DNA of 37,872 nt from an uncultured Clostridia bacterium (GCA_944392505.1 CALXWU010000006.1:1-37872); one strand, 5' to 3'. Counted from the stretch's first letter, positions 15,210 through 25,630 are shown. Program-made: numbers and translations. The notes: generated by a model from the sequence alone, not told the origin.

Positions 15210-18200
15210 ATGAAAAAGTACAATTTAACAATTCCGCAAAATAATATCTGGCTAGTGGAAAATTTTTATGATGATAAATCTATTAATATTTTAGCAGGCA
15301 CTTTCACTGTAAAAACAGGCTTCAACCCTGATCTTGCTAAAAAAACCATTAATAAATTTTTCGAATTAAATGATGCTACTAGATTAAAGTTTGTAAAAGA
15401 AGGTAGTACTTTATATCAATATGTAGAAGAATATAAACCTTTTGAGGTTATAGTAAAAGATATTTCTAAAATGACTGAGCAAGAGTCGATGAAATTAAAA
15501 CAAGAGCTCATTGCCGAGCCACTTGACATCTCAAAAAATCCATTTAATTTTATTCTTTTGGATAGAAAAGATGGCTATGGCGAGTTCCTATTAAAATGTC
15601 ATCACTTGGTTTCAGATGCTTGGTCTGTTTCTAAAATGGGAACAGCTTTACAAAACATCTACGAAAAGTTTTTAAATAATGACACTAATTTTGAAAAAGC
15701 ACCTAGCTATATTGACTTTGTTGTTGATGAACAGAGTTACATTGGTAGCGATAAATATATTAAAGATGAAGCCTTCTGGAAAGAATATTTAAGTAATTTT
15801 TCTGAGCCTGTCGGTTTAAAGTCTAAAGAAAATTTAACAACTAATGCTCGAAGATTCCACAGAGTATTAGCTGGAACATTAACTCAAAAAATTTATGATT
15901 TTTGTAAGAATAACAGATTATCTCCATATTCTTTATTCTTGTCTGCAATAGCAATTTATATTCACAGAGTTACAGAAAGTAACGATATTATTATCGGTAC
16001 TCCTGTTCTTAATCGCTCTAATTTTATTCAGAAACAAATTCAGGGCATGTTCGTTGCGACTGTCCCTGTCAGATTTAAATTTGATGGTGACATGAGCTTT
16101 ATTAACTTCTGTAATAATGCTGTTTTAAACAGTATGCAAATATTTAAACATCAAAAATTCCCATACAATAAAATAATGAAAGAGACTTCAAAAGAGAATA
16201 ATAATGAAAATTTATTCAATATTGCTTTCTCATACCAAAATGCAAGGGCTCAAATTAACTTAGAGAAGTATAATATTGATTGGATTTTTAGTGAAAAAAT
16301 TCAAGATGAAGTAGAATTCCATTTATTAGATCTAAATGACAGCGGACATTTAGAATTTGATATAGATTATTTAACAGATATTTTTGAAGAAAAAGAAATC
16401 GAATTTATTTATAGTAGAATATTAAATATTATTATTCAAGGAATGGAGCAAAATCCAAGTATTTCACAAATAGATATTATTTCACCAGAGGAAAAAAATG
16501 CGATTTTAAGTATTAATAATACAGTACACCCATATGCCTCAGATAAATCTGTGATTGAATTATTTGAAGAAGTGGTTGCAAAACATCCTAATGATACTGC
16601 CCTTATTTTCGAAGATAAGAAAATGTCATATGCAGAATTAGATAGAAAATCAAAGGAAGTTGCTGCCTTCTTACAAGCACAAGGGATTAATTCCAAGGAT
16701 AGAGTTGCTATTTGTATTGATAAATCCTTTAATTTGTTAATAGGAATTCTAGCGGTTCTAAAATGTGGGGCAACTTATGTTCCTTTAGATGCAAATTATA
16801 CTGATGATAGAAAGTTATATATTTTAAAGGAATCAAATGCTAAATTAGCTTTAAGTGATGATAGTTTTAATTTGAATTTTAGAAGTATAAATATTAATAG
16901 CGTACTTGCTAATTATGAAAAAGATAGCACAGGTTCAGCCGATTTCAACCCATGCTCTACTTCTAGCACCTCTCCTGTTTGTGTACTATATACTTCAGGA
17001 ACCACAGGTATGCCTAAAGGTGTGGAAATAATTAATAGAAACATTATAAAATTAGTTACTAATATAACATATATGGATTTTCCGGAAGATGCTAGAATTT
17101 TACAAGTTGCATCAACTGTATTTGACCTATCAATTTTTGAATTCTGGGCTTCACTATTAAATGGAAAAGCCTTATGCTTAATTACAAAAGATAATTTACT
17201 AAATTTCAAGTATTTAAAAAGTTACATTGATGAGAATAATATCAATATTATGTGTATTACATCAGTTTTATTCAATCAACTTGTTGCAAATCATATTAAG
17301 GTATTTGAAAATATGAAACAAATTTTAACTGGTGGAGATAAAATTTCCACTGAACATGTGAGAATTTTGAAAAATACATATCCTGATATTAAAATATATA
17401 ACTCATACGGACCTACGGAATGTACTTCTTTCTGTACCATGTATGAAATTAAAGATTTTAATAGTAAATACATTCCTATTGGAAAGCCAATTTCAAACTC
17501 TGCTGGTTATGTATTAAACTCAAAAAATGAATTAATGCCCTTCTATTGTTCTGGAGAATTAGCAATTGGTGGAGATGGTGTTTCAAATGGATATATCAAC
17601 AATCCAGAAAAAACAGCAGAAAAATTTATAGATAACCGCTTCAATAATGAGTTTATAGGTAAAAAGATATATAAAACAGGTGATTTGGTAAGACTTCACC
17701 CTGATGGAAATCTTGAATTTATTGGAAGAGTGGATAACCAAGTTAAGCTTCGTGGATATAGAATTGAATTAGATGAAATTAAGAGTATTGTTTTAAAATA
17801 TCCAGGTATTGAAAACTGTGCAATTGTGATTAAAGAAGATGCTTTTAATAAAAGTAATAAACATATTTTGATATATTTTACTGCTAAAGAAAAGATTGAT
17901 ATTTCTTCTTTAAATAAGTACTTAAGCAAAAACTTACAAGCATATATGATGCCTTCTGGAATAATGCAATTAGAAAAAATGCCTATGAATTCTAATTACA
18001 AGGTAGACACCTCAAAACTTCCAGAGATTGCCTTAAATACTAAAAAGCATATCAAACCAGAAACTGATATAGAAATAGATTTATATGACTTTATCAAAAA
18101 ACTATTGCATATAGAGAAATTTAGTATTGATGATAACTTATTCTCACTAGGTTTGGATTCACTTTTTGCTATAGAACTTGCTAATTACATTAGTGAAAAA

Positions 18201-21200
18201 TATAAGGTAAATATTTCAACTAAATTAATTTTAGAGAATAACACTATATTGAATTTGGAAGAATACATTAACGAAGCAAATAGTACTAGTGATAATAAAG
18301 AAAACATTATTGAAACTAATATTACTCCTGGAGAAAAGAGTGTTTATTTAGAATGGCTCAAAGAGCCTTCAAACACGCTATATAATGCTCCTTTTGAATT
18401 AAAACTTGATAGAAATATTAATCTTGATTTATTAAAAGAAAGCATTTTAAAAACCATACATAATAATAAAAATATGTGTGCTATATATAGCATTAAAGAT
18501 AATGAAATTACAAAATCCTTTGAAATGGATAAACCTTATGATATTAAAGTAGAAAACGTTTCAGATGAGGAATATTTGTTTATAAAAGAGGATTTTGCAA
18601 AACCCTTTAATTTGAATGAATTTCCTTTATTTAGAATAAACATTTATGTTACAGAAAAAAATGTTTATGTTTTGCTGGATATTCATCACATCATATTTGA
18701 TGGTTCTTCATTTATAATCTTCATGAAGGAAGTAGCTGATAGATATAATGGAGCTAAAGTAGAAGAGAAATCTAATAGCGATATATATATGAGTGTTCCT
18801 ACTGCTTTAATGGAAGCATCAAAAAAATTCTATTTAGAAGAATTTGCAGGGGATTTGCCTGTTAATGATCTTCCATATGACAAACCAAGAGAAAAAGAGC
18901 GTAAATTTGTTGGAAATCATATATCACTTGCTATGGATAATAAATTAACTAATAAAGTAAATGAATTTATTAAAAAACACTCTATAACTTTAAATACATT
19001 TTTACAATCTGCCTTCTCTATTATGCTATCTAAATACACATATAGTGAAGATATAATTTATGGAATTGCGTACTCTGGAAGGGAAAGTAAAGCTTTAGAA
19101 AACGTTGTAGGTATGTTTGTTAGAACTGTTCCATACAGGGTAAATATTGATTGGGATAATACTGTGCTTGGCTTTATGGAAAATACACAAAAACAGACCC
19201 TTGATTATATGTATTACAGTAACTATAGTTATGATAACTTGGTTAAGGATTTAGAATTGCCTCGTTTAAGTAATAGAAATGCTTTATTTGATGTAATGTT
19301 CGTGTGCCAAAATATGCATATAGATAGTTTTAAATTTGGAGATACCACTACCAAGTTTAACCCTGTAACTAGAAATACTTCTAAATTTGATTTTACATTT
19401 GAAGTAATTCCTTCAAGCGATAAAATAAATATAAATTTGGAATATGATGTAGAGTTATTCAGTGAGAAAAATATGTATAGAATGATTAATCACTATATCC
19501 ATATAATTAGTGAAATCCTTTTTAAAGCAGAAGCAAATTTGAAAGATATTGAAATGATTTTACCTGAAGAGAAAAAGCAAATAGAAAAATTTAGTGATAA
19601 CAAAACAAATTATCCTAAGAAAACAGTTTGTAAATTATTTGAGGAGCAAGTAGCAAAACATCCAGATAAAAAAGCGGTAGTTTTCGGAGATACGTTCTTA
19701 ACATATGCAGAGCTAAATTCTAAAGCGAATAAAATTGCCAGGTATTTAATTCAAAATGGTTTGAAACCAAAACAAGTTGTAGCAATTATGATTGATAAAT
19801 CTTTAGAATATTTGCCAGCAGCAATCGCCATATTAAAATGTGGAGCTACATATACTCCAATTATTGAGGATTTGCCTGATGAAAGAGCTAAATATATGAT
19901 CGAAAATGCAAAATCTGCATTTGTACTAACAACTAAGAAATTCTTCAGAAAAATTACTGAGGTTCCAGAAATATTTATTGATAATGAAGAATTATATAAT
20001 TCACTTCCAGATGATAATTTAAATTTAGAGTGTGATATAGATGATGTTCTCCACATTATATACACCTCTGGTTCAACTGGAGTTCCTAAGGGCAATATGA
20101 TTAAAAACAGAGGAATGGTAAGGCTTTTACTTGATACAAATTACATAGATTATACAGATAAAGATGTAATGGTAACTTCTGCCTCGCTAACCTTTGATAT
20201 ATCTGGATTTGAATTATGGGGTGCAATGCTTTATGGAATGACTCTGCATATGCTTACAAAAGAACAAATAATGAATATATCGTATTATTCAAACTATTTA
20301 ATAGAAAATAAAATCACTACAACCTTTTTAGCAACACCTATTTTCCACTTAATGGTTGAGGAAAATGTTGATATGTTTAGGAATATGAGTTCAATATATG
20401 TTGGTGGAGAAACCTTGCTTCCAAAATACACAAACATGCTATTTAAAGCATTTCCAAATATAAAAGTATATAACGCATATGGCCCAGCTGAAATAACAGT
20501 TATCTGTTGTGCACAATTAATTGATAGAATTTATGAAAGCTATGAAGACATTCCATTAGGAAAAATAGTATGTAATAACACTGTGTATGTTTTAGATAAA
20601 TGCCAAAAAATGTGTCCTATAAACATCCCAGGAGAGCTATATGTATTTGGTGATGGATTAGGCTATGGATATATAAATAGAGAAGATTTAACAAGAGAGA
20701 GATTTACATATGTTGATGGTTTTGAAGGATTATCATATAGAAGCGGTGATTTGACTAAATGGAACGATAAAGGTGAAATCAGATTCATGACTAGAATTGA
20801 CAAACAAGTTAAAATACGTGGTCAGAGAATCGAGCTCGCTGAAATACAAAATAAAATGTTAGAGCTAAAAGAATTAAAAGAGGCAGTTGCAATTGTAGTT
20901 ACAAATAATGAGAATAAATATATTATTGCATATTATACCACTAATACACCAATTACCTCAGAAGAAGTGCATGATTATTTAATAAAATATTTGCCAGATT
21001 ACATGGTTCCATATAAATTAGTAGAAGTTCCTGAAATACCATATACACATAATGGCAAAATAGATAGAGCAAGACTTCCAAAAGTAGAATTTGCCAAGGA
21101 ACATGCTGCAAACGAGCAAGTAACACCTGAAGAGAAGGTAATTGTAGATGCATTTAAGACAATATTAAAAACTAATAATATTTATTTAGATTCAAACTTC

Positions 21201-22583
21201 TTTGAAGTGGGTGGTGACTCTCTTGCTGCAGCAAGATTAGTGGCTGAACTTCAAACGCATAAGGTTTATGTGTCATATGGAGATATATTTAATTATTCAA
21301 CTCCTAGACAAATTTATGAGTATGTATATTTAAACCATATAAATGACATTATGTCTGGAAGAGTTTCTAAAGATATTAATTTTGATAGAATTGATAAGTT
21401 GCTACAAGAGACCAGCTATAAAGGCGAAGAAGTTAAATTATATGACCATATTGGAAATGTCTTACTTACTGGAGTAACAGGCTTCTTAGGTGTACATATT
21501 TTGAAGGAACTAGTATACAATGATAAAGTAGATAAGGTATTTTGCTTAGTAAGAGATAAAAATAATCTATCTTCAGAGGAAAGATTTAAAAAGCAATTAG
21601 CCTTCTTCTTCGAACCTGATATTGTAGAAAAAATAATGAGTAAAACTTCAGTAGTTAATGGAGATATTTCTAATCCAAATTTATTTAATGAAGAGTTTAA
21701 TGATAAAATTGATATCGTAATTAACTCTGCTGCCCGAGTAAAACATTATGGTGATTACAGTAAGTTCTATAACGTAAATGTATTAGGTGTAAAAAATATA
21801 ATTAAATATTGCACAGATCATAATGCAAGATTAATACATATATCTACACTTAGTGTTTCTGGTAATATCATAGAAGCTGGTCAAACAATGAAACAAGCAG
21901 TATTAAAAAATACACATTTCTATGAAAATAACCTATACATTGGACAAGATATAGAAAATGTATACGTAAATACAAAATTTGCAGCCGAAGTAGAAATATT
22001 AAATCAAATTATGGATTGCGGCTTAGATGCCAAAATATTAAGATTAGGTAATTTAACGGGAAGACTTTCGGATGGAAAATTCCAACCAAATGTAGAAGAT
22101 AATGCCTTTTCAAATAGAGTAAAAGCATTAACTGAACTTCATGCAATGCCAGAATCAATGTATGAGAAATATATTGAGATGACTCCAATTGATGTAGTAT
22201 CAGATGCAATTAATAAAATAATGGAGATATCAAATAAGAATATTGTTTATCATTTATTTAATCATAACCATATTCCTATGCCATATTTTGTTAAGATATT
22301 AAAATCTTTTGGTGTTAATGTAGAAATTCTAAACAAAGAGAGCTTTACACAATTATTGTATAGCTATATGGAAGATGAAGAAAAAGTAAAAATTATACAA
22401 GGAATTATTCCAGATATTGCAGAAGACGGAACTTTAGAGTATAATGATAATATCATTATAGATTCTGATATTACCAAAGAGATAATGCACAAGGTTGGTT
22501 TTGATTGGCCAACCTTAGGTGAGGACTATATTGTAAAGTATTTGGAATATTTGAATAAGATTGGCTTCCTAAATCTTAAATAA
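15210..22583 (+). CDS. Two-module NRPS, C-A-T-C-A-T-R, predicted dipeptide aldehyde synthetase
   Basis: 2457 aa. C1 (about 1-430) has H131-H132-LVSDAW, with Ala where most C domains have Gly. A1 (445-945): YTSGTTG at 594, YNSYGPTE, YKTGDL, catalytic K931. T1 carries S984 in LGLDSL. C2 (1030-1450) has canonical HHIIFDG at 1159-1165. A2 (1470-1965): YTSGSTG at 1618, YNAYGPAE, K1950. T2 carries S2004 in GGDSL. The terminal R domain (about 2080-2457) has GVTGFLG at 2088-2094, T2213 and Y2252-x-x-x-K2256, the Thr/Tyr/Lys set of NAD(P)H-dependent thioester reductases. No epimerase or thioesterase is present. Expected product: an N-acylated or free dipeptide aldehyde released reductively; free-amine forms cyclise to dihydropyrazinones and pyrazinones. 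By eye the specificity codes are DLFCLGSSFK (A1) and DIFFYGAVIK (A2), neither matched confidently. A leading C domain argues for N-acylation. Confidence 0.95.
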   Translation: MKKYNLTIPQNNIWLVENFYDDKSINILAGTFTVKTGFNPDLAKKTINKFFELNDATRLKFVKEGSTLYQYVEEYKPFEVIVKDISKMTEQESMKLKQELIAEPLDISKNPFNFILLDRKDGYGEFLLKCHHLVSDAWSVSKMGTALQNIYEKFLNNDTNFEKAPSYIDFVVDEQSYIGSDKYIKDEAFWKEYLSNFSEPVGLKSKENLTTNARRFHRVLAGTLTQKIYDFCKNNRLSPYSLFLSAIAIYIHRVTESNDIIIGTPVLNRSNFIQKQIQGMFVATVPVRFKFDGDMSFINFCNNAVLNSMQIFKHQKFPYNKIMKETSKENNNENLFNIAFSYQNARAQINLEKYNIDWIFSEKIQDEVEFHLLDLNDSGHLEFDIDYLTDIFEEKEIEFIYSRILNIIIQGMEQNPSISQIDIISPEEKNAILSINNTVHPYASDKSVIELFEEVVAKHPNDTALIFEDKKMSYAELDRKSKEVAAFLQAQGINSKDRVAICIDKSFNLLIGILAVLKCGATYVPLDANYTDDRKLYILKESNAKLALSDDSFNLNFRSININSVLANYEKDSTGSADFNPCSTSSTSPVCVLYTSGTTGMPKGVEIINRNIIKLVTNITYMDFPEDARILQVASTVFDLSIFEFWASLLNGKALCLITKDNLLNFKYLKSYIDENNINIMCITSVLFNQLVANHIKVFENMKQILTGGDKISTEHVRILKNTYPDIKIYNSYGPTECTSFCTMYEIKDFNSKYIPIGKPISNSAGYVLNSKNELMPFYCSGELAIGGDGVSNGYINNPEKTAEKFIDNRFNNEFIGKKIYKTGDLVRLHPDGNLEFIGRVDNQVKLRGYRIELDEIKSIVLKYPGIENCAIVIKEDAFNKSNKHILIYFTAKEKIDISSLNKYLSKNLQAYMMPSGIMQLEKMPMNSNYKVDTSKLPEIALNTKKHIKPETDIEIDLYDFIKKLLHIEKFSIDDNLFSLGLDSLFAIELANYISEKYKVNISTKLILENNTILNLEEYINEANSTSDNKENIIETNITPGEKSVYLEWLKEPSNTLYNAPFELKLDRNINLDLLKESILKTIHNNKNMCAIYSIKDNEITKSFEMDKPYDIKVENVSDEEYLFIKEDFAKPFNLNEFPLFRINIYVTEKNVYVLLDIHHIIFDGSSFIIFMKEVADRYNGAKVEEKSNSDIYMSVPTALMEASKKFYLEEFAGDLPVNDLPYDKPREKERKFVGNHISLAMDNKLTNKVNEFIKKHSITLNTFLQSAFSIMLSKYTYSEDIIYGIAYSGRESKALENVVGMFVRTVPYRVNIDWDNTVLGFMENTQKQTLDYMYYSNYSYDNLVKDLELPRLSNRNALFDVMFVCQNMHIDSFKFGDTTTKFNPVTRNTSKFDFTFEVIPSSDKININLEYDVELFSEKNMYRMINHYIHIISEILFKAEANLKDIEMILPEEKKQIEKFSDNKTNYPKKTVCKLFEEQVAKHPDKKAVVFGDTFLTYAELNSKANKIARYLIQNGLKPKQVVAIMIDKSLEYLPAAIAILKCGATYTPIIEDLPDERAKYMIENAKSAFVLTTKKFFRKITEVPEIFIDNEELYNSLPDDNLNLECDIDDVLHIIYTSGSTGVPKGNMIKNRGMVRLLLDTNYIDYTDKDVMVTSASLTFDISGFELWGAMLYGMTLHMLTKEQIMNISYYSNYLIENKITTTFLATPIFHLMVEENVDMFRNMSSIYVGGETLLPKYTNMLFKAFPNIKVYNAYGPAEITVICCAQLIDRIYESYEDIPLGKIVCNNTVYVLDKCQKMCPINIPGELYVFGDGLGYGYINREDLTRERFTYVDGFEGLSYRSGDLTKWNDKGEIRFMTRIDKQVKIRGQRIELAEIQNKMLELKELKEAVAIVVTNNENKYIIAYYTTNTPITSEEVHDYLIKYLPDYMVPYKLVEVPEIPYTHNGKIDRARLPKVEFAKEHAANEQVTPEEKVIVDAFKTILKTNNIYLDSNFFEVGGDSLAAARLVAELQTHKVYVSYGDIFNYSTPRQIYEYVYLNHINDIMSGRVSKDINFDRIDKLLQETSYKGEEVKLYDHIGNVLLTGVTGFLGVHILKELVYNDKVDKVFCLVRDKNNLSSEERFKKQLAFFFEPDIVEKIMSKTSVVNGDISNPNLFNEEFNDKIDIVINSAARVKHYGDYSKFYNVNVLGVKNIIKYCTDHNARLIHISTLSVSGNIIEAGQTMKQAVLKNTHFYENNLYIGQDIENVYVNTKFAAEVEILNQIMDCGLDAKILRLGNLTGRLSDGKFQPNVEDNAFSNRVKALTELHAMPESMYEKYIEMTPIDVVSDAINKIMEISNKNIVYHLFNHNHIPMPYFVKILKSFGVNVEILNKESFTQLLYSYMEDEEKVKIIQGIIPDIAEDGTLEYNDNIIIDSDITKEIMHKVGFDWPTLGEDYIVKYLEYLNKIGFLNLK

Positions 22584-22654
22584 AACTATGAGTAAGATTA
22601 AATGAATAGTCTCGAAAACAATTTAAAACACAAATGAAGGAGAAAGGATTAAAA

Positions 22655-24475
22655 ATGATTGATCGTTATGTAGAATTGCTGCTTTTTGTAACTTTAATTG
22701 CTACTATTTCACTAGCCTTTTTTACAAGGAAAAAGAAAAAAGAAGAATTGTATAGTCTATTTAGAATATTATTCGTTCTACTTTCTATACATGTATTTGC
22801 ACTGATGTTACTTTTCTATTTTAAAGATTCCTTTATGAATCAGGAAAATTTGCTATTTATTGATGGTATAAGCTATATTTCAACCTGCAATCTTCCTGTA
22901 ATACTATATTTTATCGCTTTAAAATATGAAAATAAAGAAGCAGACTTAAAAAAATACTGGCCTTTATTTATAATACCGGTTTTAACCATACTAATAATTT
23001 ATACAAATCCAATGCATCATTTATTCTGTAAAAATTACTCAATAAACGTATCAGATGTAGACTTAGGGCCATATTTCTATGTTCATATGATTTACACATA
23101 TGCCCTATTGGTTATCGGATTTATAAGGATAATAAAAACCTCTATAAAAAGAGCTGGATTTATATCGTTAGGTACTATTTTAATAATTATAGGAGCATGT
23201 GCACCTATAATACCTAACTTACTAGCTTCTCTACAGATTATGTCAATGGATACATATGTAACACCAATTATGTTTTTAATTACTGCAATTTGTTTTTACA
23301 TATCAATATTCCAATTGAACTCATTTGATGCTGTACCTATAGCTTTAAAAAATATTGTAAATATTATGACAGATGCATTTATAGTTATAGAACAGAATGG
23401 TAATGTAGCATATGTAAATAAATCCTTTATAGATAATTTAGCACCCTTAGTAAAATTAAATTTAAATGATAATTTGTATGAAAAGATGAATGCTTCTAAA
23501 CATACGAGTTACTCAGGATTAATAAAAGCAATTGAATATGCTGAAAAAACAGGAAATTTAACTAGACGTAGTTGGCATATTAGCAATTCTAAAGTTAGAA
23601 AATTTTTTGAAATAGATATACAGCCAGTAAAATCTGCAGAAAAAGCACAAACAATAATTGGTTTTCTGATTGTGTTTAAAGATGTTACACAGCATGTTAT
23701 AGATATTGAAACCATCCAATCCAACCAAAATCTTCTTATGGAGAGAGAACGTTTGGCATCTCTGGGACAATTAATTGGAGGAATTGCACATAACTTAAAA
23801 ACTCCAATTATGTCAATATCAGGTGCTGCCGAAGGATTAAATGATTTAATAAAAGAATACGATTCCTCAATTGAAGATCCAGAAGTTACCCCACACGATC
23901 ATCATGACATAGCTTCAGATATGAGTAGTTGGGTTTCAAAAATTAGATCATACACAGAATATATGTCAGATATTATTACAACTGTTAAAGAACAAGCTGT
24001 TACACTTTCAGAAGATCAAAAAGTTTCATTTACAGTAGAAGAACTTGTAAAAAGAGTAGATATTTTAATGAAACATGAATTGAAAAATGCTTTAATAACA
24101 CTTAATACGCAAATAAACGTTAAAGCAAATAAAACCCTACACGGAAATATAACTAGCTTGGTACAGGTAATAAATAACATGATTTCAAATAGTATTCAAG
24201 CATACAATGGAGAGCCAAATAAAACAATAGATTTAATCATAAATGAAGATAACAACTATATTACAATTTCAATTAGAGATTATGGCTGTGGTTTACCAAA
24301 AGAAGTACAAGATAAATTGTTTAAAGAAATGATAACGACAAAAGGGAAAAATGGTACAGGACTTGGATTATTTATGTCATACTCAACTATAAGAGCTCAC
24401 TTTAATGGTGACATTACATTTGAGTCTAAAGAAGGGGTAGGAACAACGTTTAGCATAATATTACCTATCAAATAA
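22655..24475 (+). CDS. 7TM-PAS sensor histidine kinase
   Basis: About 606 aa. Seven hydrophobic helices fill residues 1-230, with the NPMHHLF motif of the HisK_N-like 7TM sensor family (PF16927 type). A PAS domain follows (about 235-350, with AFIVIEQNGNVAYVNKSF), then the dimerisation/phosphoacceptor helix with H379 in GIAHNLKTP and an acidic, His-rich insert after it (VTPHDHHD). The ATPase domain has the N box MISNSIQAY, the G1 box DYGCGLP and the G2 box GTGLGLF. ATG 22655 is chosen because AAGGAGAAAGG lies 7-12 bases upstream; the in-frame ATG 22634 overlaps that site. The gene is 71 bases from the NRPS stop with no terminator or promoter between, so it is probably co-transcribed. The signal is unknown; a small-molecule or membrane ligand suits the 7TM input. 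Confidence 0.9.
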   Translation: MIDRYVELLLFVTLIATISLAFFTRKKKKEELYSLFRILFVLLSIHVFALMLLFYFKDSFMNQENLLFIDGISYISTCNLPVILYFIALKYENKEADLKKYWPLFIIPVLTILIIYTNPMHHLFCKNYSINVSDVDLGPYFYVHMIYTYALLVIGFIRIIKTSIKRAGFISLGTILIIIGACAPIIPNLLASLQIMSMDTYVTPIMFLITAICFYISIFQLNSFDAVPIALKNIVNIMTDAFIVIEQNGNVAYVNKSFIDNLAPLVKLNLNDNLYEKMNASKHTSYSGLIKAIEYAEKTGNLTRRSWHISNSKVRKFFEIDIQPVKSAEKAQTIIGFLIVFKDVTQHVIDIETIQSNQNLLMERERLASLGQLIGGIAHNLKTPIMSISGAAEGLNDLIKEYDSSIEDPEVTPHDHHDIASDMSSWVSKIRSYTEYMSDIITTVKEQAVTLSEDQKVSFTVEELVKRVDILMKHELKNALITLNTQINVKANKTLHGNITSLVQVINNMISNSIQAYNGEPNKTIDLIINEDNNYITISIRDYGCGLPKEVQDKLFKEMITTKGKNGTGLGLFMSYSTIRAHFNGDITFESKEGVGTTFSIILPIK

Positions 24476-24522
24476 CTTTGCAGTTAACTTTAACCGTTTT
24501 TGAAAAAAGTTTTAAATTAACC

Positions 24523-24551
24523 TTGATTTTTGCTTCATTTACTAATATAAT
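24523..24551 (+). promoter_or_regulatory. Sigma-A promoter of the REC-HD-GYP gene
   Basis: TTGATT (24523-24528), 17-bp spacer, TATAAT (24546-24551). It lets the regulator be made apart from the NRPS-kinase transcript. The leader AAAAGGTGATT resembles the AAGGGTGATT leader of the NRPS gene. Confidence 0.7.
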
Positions 24552-24574
24552 TACGGTATAAAAGGTGATTAGTT

Positions 24575-25630
24575 ATGAGAAAAAATGAAGTACATAGTCC
24601 ATCAAATGGATATAAAATTATTGCAGTAGATGATGAAGAAGGAATTGTAGATTCTCTTTCTATATTCTTAAAGAGATCTGGATATGAATTTACTGGAGTG
24701 ACTGACCCTTTAGAAGCAATTGAAAGAGTTAGAAATGAACATTTTGATTTAATGATTTTGGACTTCATCATGGAACCAATACATGGAGATAAAGTTGTAG
24801 AAGAAATTCGTAAATTTAATAAAGAATTATACATCCTATTGCTTACTGGACATAAAGATTTAGCACCACCGCTTGAAACTATTAGAAAATTAGATATTCA
24901 AGGATACTGTGAGAAAAGTGATAAATTTGACCAGTTATTGCTTTTAATTGAATCTGGTATTAAATCAATTGCCCAGATGAATGAAATAAAGCGAATTAAT
25001 TTAGAACTTTCAAACACATATGAAAAATTAGAAAAAGCATATCTAGATAGCATCCAAACTTTAAGATACACTGTTGAAGCAAAAGACCCATATACACGTG
25101 GCCACTCAGACAGGGTTTCTGCTTATTCTGTATTAATTGGAGAAAAACTTGGATTATCTGAGGATGATTTAAAAACTTTAAGAGTTGGCGGATTATTTCA
25201 TGACATTGGTAAAATAGGAATACCAGATAGCATACTTTTAAAAGAATCAAAGCTTACAGATGATGAATATTCAGAAATAAAGAGTCATCCAGCTATTGGC
25301 GCACACATCTTATGTAATGCAGAAGTATTTAAAGACATAATTCCTATTGTAAAACATCACCATGAAAGATATGATGGAAGAGGTTATCCATGCCAGTTAA
25401 AAGGTGAGGATATACCATATTTTGCAAGAATAGCAACTATTGCAGATGCTTTTGACGCAATGACCTCAAAAAGAACATACAGAAACTCTTTACCAATTGA
25501 TATAGTAAGAGCAGAAATAGAAAAAAATTTAGGAACACAGTTTGACCCAAAAATTGGTAAAGCATTCCTTGATATATTAAATAATGATTATGAAAAGATT
25601 GAGAAAATAAAAGAAGATTACCCATCTTAA
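24575..25630 (+). CDS. Response regulator with HD-GYP c-di-GMP phosphodiesterase output
   Basis: 351 aa. The receiver domain (about 13-130) has the acidic pair VDDEE, phosphoacceptor D63 in MILDF, and Thr/Lys switch residues (LLLTGHKD; YCEKSD). A coiled-coil linker (about 138-160) leads to an HD-GYP domain with all metal ligands and the signature: HSDR, H209-D210 in FHDIGKIG, KSHPAIGAHI, HHHERYDGRGYP, and ADAFDAM. Family members hydrolyse c-di-GMP. Being next to the kinase, it is the likely phosphotransfer partner, though a dedicated promoter separates it. Other HD-GYP-REC proteins have been found to work without c-di-GMP turnover, so output should be tested. The convergent pilin-like gene ends after a shared terminator. 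Confidence 0.93.
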   Translation: MRKNEVHSPSNGYKIIAVDDEEGIVDSLSIFLKRSGYEFTGVTDPLEAIERVRNEHFDLMILDFIMEPIHGDKVVEEIRKFNKELYILLLTGHKDLAPPLETIRKLDIQGYCEKSDKFDQLLLLIESGIKSIAQMNEIKRINLELSNTYEKLEKAYLDSIQTLRYTVEAKDPYTRGHSDRVSAYSVLIGEKLGLSEDDLKTLRVGGLFHDIGKIGIPDSILLKESKLTDDEYSEIKSHPAIGAHILCNAEVFKDIIPIVKHHHERYDGRGYPCQLKGEDIPYFARIATIADAFDAMTSKRTYRNSLPIDIVRAEIEKNLGTQFDPKIGKAFLDILNNDYEKIEKIKEDYPS

